Below, one piece after another: positions 58,163-64,000 of a stretch of DNA of 64,000 bases (the stretch's first letter is position 1; each line of letters starts with the position of its first letter). Source of the stretch: Mycoplasma leachii PG50. GTDB taxonomy: Bacteria > Bacillota_I > Bacilli_A > Mycoplasmatales > Mycoplasmataceae. The DNA lies in NCBI RefSeq assembly GCF_000183365.1, contig NC_014751.1, positions 744,001-808,000 on the forward strand, in the 5' to 3' direction. Below the pieces are notes generated by a model. The model saw nothing but the letters and a program-made list of their open reading frames with translations, made no database searches and was not told where the DNA came from. The position numbers and the translations under genes were made by a program.

Positions 58163-59052
58163 ATGGATCAAAATAAAACAAATAATCTGATTTTAGCTGG
58201 AGCTATTATTTCAATAATCGGTTCTGTTATTTCAGTATTTTTAATTGGTTATATGTTTTATATAAATATTTTATTTGGATGATTATTTTCAATTTTTGGT
58301 GCTATTTTTAAAATCTTTTTTTAATTTCATAGGATTAGGATTAGCAATTAGTTCTGTAATTTTAAGTATTTTATGTCTTGTTCCTAAATTTAAAAATAAT
58401 AAAAAATTAGTTTTGGTAACTAATGTGTTTGGTGTTGCTTTTGGATTTATTGCTGGGGGAGTTTTATTAATAATTGGAGCTAATAACATATCAAGTTCAG
58501 CAGTTATAAGTACTACAAATACAACTACTCAAATAATTAGTACTGAACCAATGAATAAAGAAATAATAAATCCGGAAATAGAAGAAAAAAATATTCATAT
58601 TAAAAAATCAGAACAAAATCTAGACTCACTAAAAATTACTAAAAAACAATTTAAATATAAAAAAACTAATTTTAGCTGGATTAATTTTAAGTTTAATAGG
58701 GGCAGTCATCGGATTTTTGATAAATGTTTTTTATACATTTGATTTAAATCAGTTACACATATACACCAGACGACGTGAGATATATAGATATCTTGGGTCA
58801 TTAATAATCGAAACGTCATTTTCAACTCTTAATTCAATAGGTTTATTTACACTTTTAATTATGAGTATTGTAGGTTTATCAACTCTTAAAAAGAATAAAG
58901 ATATTCTTTTAATATTTATAGTAGCTATAGCAATCCCATTATTTAATCCAATATTTATAAATTCATTTGGTGGAATACTAATTTTAGTAGGTGTAATTAT
59001 TAAAAAGATAATTGAGCAAAAAGAAGAAATTATTCAAAAAATTACAAAATAA
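58163..59052 (+). pseudogene. Membrane protein with two homologous halves, two frameshifts
   Basis: Three reading frames must be joined to make one protein of about 295 residues. The start is ATG 58163-58165 after AGGTG. The first frame stops at 58322-58324 in a run of 7 T; the second runs to about 58660 in a run of 7 A; the third ends at 59052. In both tracts one base fewer restores the frame. The halves resemble each other (NLILAGAIISIIGS and KLILAGLILSLIGA), each with about three to four membrane helices, joined by a Glu/Lys/Asn-rich linker of ~50 residues. Function unknown. It may be broken, phase-variable or affected by sequencing errors. Confidence 0.65.
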
Positions 59053-59083
59053 GTCATAATAATTTAATTAAATATATAACAAT

Positions 59084-59108
59084 GTAAGTTTTAAAACTTA
59101 CTTTTTTT
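59084..59108 (+). terminator. Terminator of the split membrane protein gene
   Basis: GTAAGTTTT / AAAACTTAC (9 bp) followed by seven T on the plus strand. Confidence 0.8.
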
Positions 59109-59133
59109 ATTTTTATTTACTGTAAAACAAAAA

Positions 59134-59156
59134 AAGAAGATCAAAATGATCTTCTT
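59134..59156. terminator. Palindromic hairpin, probable bidirectional terminator
   Basis: AAGAAGATCA-AAA-TGATCTTCTT, a perfect 10-bp stem flanked by A and T tracts. It can back up termination from both sides. Confidence 0.6.
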
Positions 59157-59267
59157 AAATTATGTAAATTAAATTCTTATATAAATAATTAATTTATCTT
59201 ATTAGTAATATGAATGTCAAATAGAACAATTTGTAAGATATTTGGTTGTTTAAATTTTAAAAATAAA

Positions 59268-59283
59268 GAGCACAGTAGTGCTC
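59268..59283 (-). terminator. Terminator of the tRNA cluster
   Basis: GAGCAC-AGTA-GTGCTC stem followed on the minus strand by TTTATTTTT, just after tRNA-Thr. Confidence 0.7.
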
Positions 59284-59294
59284 GAGTTTTCTAA

Positions 59295-59370
59295 TGGTGC
59301 TGACTATAGGAATCGAACCTACGACCTACTGATTACAAGTCAGTTGCTCTGCCTGCTGAGCTAAGTCAGC
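59295..59370 (-). tRNA. trnT: tRNA-Thr(UGU)
   Basis: Cloverleaf with acceptor GCTGACT, anticodon loop CUUGUAA (anticodon UGU), T loop UUCGAUU and encoded CCA. Last of four tRNA genes on the minus strand. Confidence 0.95.
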
Positions 59371-59382
59371 ATAAATAAAAAA

Positions 59383-59458
59383 TGGTGGAGTGTATAGGAC
59401 TTGAACCTATGACCGCCTGCTTGTAAGGCAGGAGCTCTCCCAGCTGAGCTAACACTCC
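59383..59458 (-). tRNA. trnV: tRNA-Val(UAC)
   Basis: Cloverleaf with acceptor GGAGTGT/ACACTCC, anticodon loop CUUACAA (anticodon UAC), and encoded CCA. Confidence 0.95.
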
Positions 59459-59465
59459 GAAAATA

Positions 59466-59541
59466 TGGTAGCCTGTACGGGGTTCGAACCCGTGTGTCCA
59501 CGGATGAAAACCGTGTGTGTTAACCGCTTCACCAACAGGCC
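59466..59541 (-). tRNA. trnE: tRNA-Glu(UUC)
   Basis: Cloverleaf with acceptor GGCCTGT, anticodon loop UUUUCAU (anticodon UUC), and encoded CCA; 7 bases before tRNA-Val. Confidence 0.95.
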
Positions 59542-59548
59542 AAGATAA

Positions 59549-59624
59549 TGGCGGCTTTTACAGGGCTCGAACCTGTGACAAACCGGTTAACAGCCGGTTG
59601 CTCTACCTGCTGAGCTAAAAAGCC
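59549..59624 (-). tRNA. trnN: tRNA-Asn(GUU)
   Basis: Cloverleaf with acceptor GGCTTTT/AAAAGCC, anticodon loop CUGUUAA (anticodon GUU), and encoded CCA. First gene of the Asn-Glu-Val-Thr cluster; its promoter should lie in 59625-59731, where I fixed no exact site. Confidence 0.95.
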
Positions 59625-59731
59625 ATATCTTTTAATTGGTCATATTTATCTAAGACACTAAAAATAATACCATTACTGATTATCATTTTCAAGATTTTAC
59701 TTAATATTTTTTTATTTTTATAAATTATTTT

Positions 59732-60652
59732 TTAACTACCATAAATGTATTTATCATCTGAGTACTTTTGATTAGATTTTGAAAGTTTATCTTTAGTCAT
59801 AACTGATTTTAAAGCATTTGCAAAATTTTGAGCATTTCCAACTTTTTTAACATCTCAAGAACTTAAATTTTGATTGAATTTATCTGCTGAATAAAACATT
59901 CCATTCATCGATTAAACATTACTTGTATTTCACGAACTAATATCTTGATTAAAACTAGTAGCTTCAGTAAACATACCATCCATACTTTTAACTTTTGAAA
60001 CATCTCATTTATTTAATGGCTGATTAAAACTTATAGCGCTTCTAAAAGTATAAGTTAGATCTGTTAAACTATCAGTCTTTCAATCATTTATATTTTGATT
60101 AAATGTTATTGCTCCATCAAACAAAAAATCCATATCAGTAACCTTTGAAACATTTCAGTTATCTATTGGTTGATTAAATTTTTCAGCTTCAAAAAACATA
60201 GCTGACATATTTACAACATTAGAAATATTTCAACTAGAAATATTTTGATTAAAACTTTTTGCTGAATAAAACATGTTTTTTAAAGAAATAATGTTTTTAG
60301 TATCTTATTTGTCAATATTAGTGATTTTTTCATTTTTTTTTTTTTTTCAAAAAAAGAATCACTTAATGAATTAATTTTTAATGGCAGATCAATTGGAACT
60401 TCTTTTGTATTTTTATCTAATCTATTTAAAACATAATAATCTACATTTTTTATTGTTTCTTTTTATAACCTAATTAAGTTACTTTAGTTTTAGTATCATC
60501 ACTATATTTAGTTTCTACATACTCTTTTACAGTTTTTGGCTTAAATTCAAAAACATTACCAAAAACTCTGATCTTAACAGAGTTCTTATTAGCATTATTA
60601 TCTAAAACTAAATGTTTATCTTTTTGATTTTCATCAAATAAAATAACTTCAT
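59732..60652 (-). pseudogene. Decayed DUF285 (BspA-like) repeat region
   Basis: Remains of a Mycoplasma DUF285 surface protein. Six tandem 25-residue repeats of the pattern MFxxAxSFNQxISSWNxSNVxxM can be read from about 60274 to 59825, then a short tail and stop at 59732-59734. Lesions: TAA at 60474-60476, a 15-base A tract near 60333-60347 with frame change, TAA replacing a Trp UGA at 60305-60307, a 2-base AT insertion near 60240, loss of 2 bases near 60180, and TAA at 59912-59914. It continues the ORF at 60653-61417 after a one-base loss in an A8 tract, so both were once a single gene. No intact product can be made from this part. Confidence 0.8.
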
Positions 60653-61417
60653 TTAAATTTTTTTTAACTCATCATACATTTGTTTAAATTCAGGATCAGA
60701 GTTAAAAATAGATTGTAGTTTATCTTCACTTAGTTTGTCTTCTTTTACTAGTTGATAAGTTCTTTTTACTTGTTGGTATTTTTCAGTTTTTTTATCTTGT
60801 TCTAATTTTTGATTATTAATTTGATTATTATTTATTCTACTTATATTTGCATGATAATGATCTCCAACTATTTGTTGGTTTGGATTATCAGTTTGATTTA
60901 TATTAGATATAAATTGATCTTTAGACTGATTATTAGTTTGATTTTCAATTTGATCTTGTTCTTTAGATTCAGTTTTTTGTTTATTATCAATTTGATTTTC
61001 TAATTGATTATCAGTGTTTTTTTCTTGTTCATCTTTATATTTATTACTACTAAAAATAATTAAAAATCCACCAATCATACATACTATTGAAACTATACTA
61101 AAAATAGCTAGAATTTCTAAATAAATTGTTGTTTTATGATAATTACTAATAACTGATAAACACAAACTAATAGCACACATTAAAAACACATAACTACTAA
61201 TTGTAATTAAACTAATTCCACTAATTGTATTTAATTTAATATTTGTAGTATTAACAACAGTTCCTAAAGTAATCCCAACTATTCCAAACATAAATCCAAT
61301 AGTTGCTAATAACATAAATATAGCACTTGATATTTTAATAATTAAATTAGCTTTTTTAAAAATATCATTATATATATAATGTCTTTTAGGACGATTATTT
61401 TTAAAACTAGTTTTCAT
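60653..61417 (-). CDS. N-terminal membrane part of a broken DUF285 protein
   Basis: 254 residues still open. About four membrane helices (~27-55, 63-88, 100-125 region), then a hydrophilic linker extremely rich in Gln, Asn, Lys and Glu (~130-215), then a short domain ending KQMYDELKKI. The stop comes from an 8-base A run at 60658-60665; one more A would continue into LNEVILFDENQ and the DUF285 repeats downstream. It overlaps the end of folD by 11 bases and would be translated by coupling. Whether the truncated protein is made or useful is unknown. Confidence 0.6.
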   Translation of the reverse strand: MKTSFKNNRPKRHYIYNDIFKKANLIIKISSAIFMLLATIGFMFGIVGITLGTVVNTTNIKLNTISGISLITISSYVFLMCAISLCLSVISNYHKTTIYLEILAIFSIVSIVCMIGGFLIIFSSNKYKDEQEKNTDNQLENQIDNKQKTESKEQDQIENQTNNQSKDQFISNINQTDNPNQQIVGDHYHANISRINNNQINNQKLEQDKKTEKYQQVKRTYQLVKEDKLSEDKLQSIFNSDPEFKQMYDELKKI

Positions 61418-62273
61418 AATTTTCCTTTATATGTAGTTTGTATAATTTGAATGTATTTTCTAATAACATACTAACAGTCATAGGTCCAACACCACCTGGA
61501 ACTGGAGTAATATATGAACAAAGTTCTTTAACATTTTCAAAATCAACATCACCAACTATTTTATTAGTAATTGGATCTTTTATAATTCCAACATCAATTA
61601 CAATAGCATTTTTTTTAATCATATCTTTTTTAATAAGCGCTTGTTTTCCAGTAGCTGAAATTACTATATCAGATCTTTTAGTATATTTTTTTAAACTCTT
61701 TGTATTTTTATTACACATACTAATTGTTGCACCCATATTAGATAACATTATTGCTAAAGGTTTTCCAACAATATTTGAAGTTCCAATAATAGTTATATCT
61801 TTTGATCTAACATCAATATTATAAGCTTTTAATAAATTAATAATTCCAATTGGTGTACAAGGATAAATAGTATTATAACCTTCTAACATTTTTCCTTGAT
61901 TAATATAGTGAAACCCATCTACATCTTTTAAAGGATCAATTGCTTGTAAAAACTCTTGTTCATTTAAATGTTTTGGTAATGGTAATTGTAATAAAATTGC
62001 ATCAACACTATTATCATTATTTAATTGATTAATTTGATCAGATAACATTTCACTAGTGATATTTTGATCAAATCTTAATAACACTGATTCAATTCCTACT
62101 AAGTTACAAGCTTTTATTTTATTTGAAACATATAATTCACTTGCTGGATCATTTCCAATTAAAATTACAGCTAATTTAGGTTTTTTATAGTTTTTATTTA
62201 AATATGTGTCAATTTGTTTTTTTAAAGCTTCTTTAATTTGTTTTGAAACTAACTTACCATCTAAAATAACCAT
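61407..62273 (-). CDS. folD: Methylenetetrahydrofolate dehydrogenase/cyclohydrolase
   Basis: Bifunctional one-carbon enzyme interconverting methylene- and formyl-THF; 288 residues, full length. GNDPASELYVSNKIKAC holds the catalytic Tyr and Lys, then QLPLPKHLNE, PLKDVDGFH, the NADP-binding GTSNIVGKPLA loop and the end TPVPGGVGPMTVSMLLENT. Start ATG 62271-62273 lies 8 bases after the ktrB stop, so it is in the same operon. Confidence 0.95.
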   Translation of the reverse strand: MVILDGKLVSKQIKEALKKQIDTYLNKNYKKPKLAVILIGNDPASELYVSNKIKACNLVGIESVLLRFDQNITSEMLSDQINQLNNDNSVDAILLQLPLPKHLNEQEFLQAIDPLKDVDGFHYINQGKMLEGYNTIYPCTPIGIINLLKAYNIDVRSKDITIIGTSNIVGKPLAIMLSNMGATISMCNKNTKSLKKYTKRSDIVISATGKQALIKKDMIKKNAIVIDVGIIKDPITNKIVGDVDFENVKELCSYITPVPGGVGPMTVSMLLENTFKLYKLHIKENYEN

Positions 62274-62281
62274 ACTATCAC

Positions 62282-63883
62282 CTATCCTATAGTTATATCT
62301 TCTTCAAGATATTTATAAGCTTTATCTCTTGCAGGTTTTAAAAAGATTAATAAAGTATTTGAAACTCCTAATTGACCAATAAACATAATTAAAATAATTG
62401 ATATTTTAGTAACAACTCCTAATTGATACATTTGAAAATGAGCTAATGGAGATAATCCAACAGTCCCAAATGCACTAGTAATTAATAAAATAGTATTAAT
62501 TGAAGCACTGTTATGGTTTTTTAAAGTATGAAAAACACTATTTGAATCAACATAAATAATAAATAAAGCAACAAAAATTAAAAATGTTGAAATAAAGAAT
62601 GCTGCATAACTTCTATTAACAGTTTCACTAGGTATAGTTTTTCTAAAAGCACTTGTGAATTTTTGGTTTTTAATAATTTTAAAGGTTGATAAAAGCAGTA
62701 TTCCAAAAGTTGTAGTTCTAATTCCTCCAGCAGTTGAACTTGGTGCTGATCCAATAAACATTAAAATTGATAATATAGCTTTTGATCCTGAATTAAAAGT
62801 TGAAATATCAATTGTTGAAAACCCAGCATTTCTTGAAGCTGTTGTATTAAATAAAATATCCATAAAAACAACAATATTAGATTTAGCATTTAAAACAGTA
62901 AAGTTTTCATCATAATAATGAAAAATTAATGAATGATTGTAATTTGAATATTCTGTTGCAAAAACAGCTAAAGGACCAAAGATAAATAATACTAAATACA
63001 CTCAGAAATTAATTTTTGTAAATAAACTAAAATTAATTTTTTCTTTAGTTTTTCTAGCTTTTAGTTTACGTTTAATATCATGAAAAGTAGGATAACCTAA
63101 TCCACCAATTATTCACTCAAGCATAAAAATTACTTGAATAGCATAAACTCTATGATTATCTACATTATATGGTTGTAATGAGTTTGGTGAAATAATATCA
63201 AACCCAGCATTATTTACAGCACTTGTAGAATGAAAAACAGCAAATCATAAAGACTTTCAAAAATCATGATATGGTGAAACCACTTCTAAATTTGGATTAT
63301 TTGAAGGTTGATTAAAAAAGAATAAAAAGAATAAAATAAAAGCTGAAATCACTTGAACTGAAGTTAGTCAAATAAACCCATCTTTAATTAGAACAATAGT
63401 TAAACTAGTTGTAGCACTTCCTCTTTCAGATTGAGCAACAATAGTATCTGAAATTGAGATTTTTTTATTAATAATTAAAAATAAAATAATTTTAAAAGTT
63501 AAAACACCAATTCCACCAAATTCAATTAGTAATAATAAAATAAACTGACCTCAAAAAGTATAAGAATGAGAAACATCTAAAACAGTTAAACCAGTATCAC
63601 TAAATCCAGATGAAGCAATAAATATTCCAGTTAAAAAATCTCAATTATATTTAGATCCACTTTTAGTTAGTGAAAAGTTAGGAATTGATAATAATAACCC
63701 TCCTAATAAAATAATTGCTACATAAATTAAAAAAATCTTTCCTGAAGTTTTAGAAAGTGGTCAAATATCTTTAACTAGTCGGAAAAATTTATACTTTTCT
63801 TCATTAAAATTTGAAGTTTTTTTAAAAAGTCTTGAGGTGAATTTTCATTTGTGTTTTTTATTATTTTTTTTCTTAAAAAACAT
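62282..63883 (-). CDS. ktrB: Potassium uptake membrane protein, KtrB/TrkH family
   Basis: 533-residue cation channel-like transporter with the four M1-P-M2 repeats of the Trk/Ktr/HKT superfamily. The selectivity filter glycines are seen in SSGFSDTGLT, SAVNNAGFD, ASRNAGFST and SAFGTVGLS. The N terminus has a ~40-residue basic extension. Works with a cytoplasmic KtrA regulator, whose gene begins divergently at 63962. Ion (K+ and/or Na+) specificity cannot be told from sequence. Confidence 0.9.
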
Positions 63884-63961
63884 AAATCCACCTCTTTTCA
63901 ATATATTATTATATCATTTTGATAAAAATGTATAATTTAATTAGTTAAGAAGGGATAATTT

Positions 63962-64000
63962 ATGGCAAAAAAACAAAACTTTGCAATCATTGGTGTTTCT
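63962..64000 (+). CDS. ktrA: Start of a KtrA/TrkA-like regulator (cut by window edge)
   Basis: Only 13 codons are inside the window: MAKKQNFAIIGVS. They match the first beta strand of a Rossmann RCK domain, and the gene is divergent from ktrB. A GAAGGG site precedes the ATG. The identification rests on context and 13 residues only. Confidence 0.55.
   Translation, partial: MAKKQNFAIIGVS

Noticed and set aside
59825..60274. 75-base periodic repeats as a CRISPR-like array
   Set aside because: The period is coding (25 residues, DUF285), the repeats are diverged, and no cas genes are present.
61438..61824. 128-codon plus-strand ORF opposite folD
   Set aside because: Shadow of a strongly supported gene; no ribosome binding site or known motif. 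The same applies to plus-strand ORFs opposite dnaE, the lipoprotein, rpsE, rplF and ktrB.

Overview
The window comes from a very AT-rich mollicute, almost certainly a member of the Mycoplasma mycoides/capricolum cluster. UGA is read as tryptophan throughout: nearly every gene has in-frame UGA at conserved Trp positions, a tRNA-Trp with anticodon UCA lies beside a tRNA-Trp(CCA), and S8, S14 and SecY end in a UGA-encoded Trp directly before the true stop. Coordinates below are given with genetic code 4, so many genes are longer than a standard-code reading would show.

Layout, left to right. 1-9.3 kb: DNA replication genes polA (cut by the window edge) and dnaE, then tyrS, pncB, a YtpR-type tRNA-binding protein, and two divergent fatty-acid-binding fakB paralogues. 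9.3-11.8 kb: the tandem tRNA-Trp pair, a Fur-family regulator, acyl carrier protein, two unknown genes and tRNA-His. 11.9-16.7 kb: a complete agmatine deiminase operon (putrescine carbamoyltransferase, antiporter, agmatine deiminase, carbamate kinase) with an 18-base homopolymer in front of it. 16.9-20.5 kb: an ABC-2 exporter pair and a small membrane protein whose shared convergent terminator has been split by an IS3-family insertion sequence. 20.6-27.8 kb: a large membrane protein, leuS, tRNA-Ile and a 946-residue lipoprotein. 27.9-33.1 kb: rplM-rpsI with a possible autoregulatory leader, and a 1381-residue FtsX-type permease. 33.2-52.1 kb: truA, the ECF transporter core (ecfT, ecfA2, ecfA1), and the S10-spc-alpha ribosomal protein superoperon, without rpmD. 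52.4-58.0 kb: dhaK and a trehalose-type PTS operon (LacI regulator, EIIBC, phospho-glycosidase) with a visible operator. 58.1-64 kb: a frameshifted membrane protein, four tRNAs (Thr, Val, Glu, Asn), a decayed DUF285 repeat gene, folD, ktrB and the first codons of a divergent ktrA-like gene.

Most of the window is ordinary core genome. The accessory signals are the agmatine energy pathway, the insertion sequence in a terminator, the broken surface/membrane genes with homopolymer lesions, and the large unknown exported proteins. I found no CRISPR array, prophage, restriction-modification locus or clear new multi-gene system; the items listed as findings are the ones most worth checking. No stretch longer than about 300 bases lacks a gene, pseudogene or mobile element.
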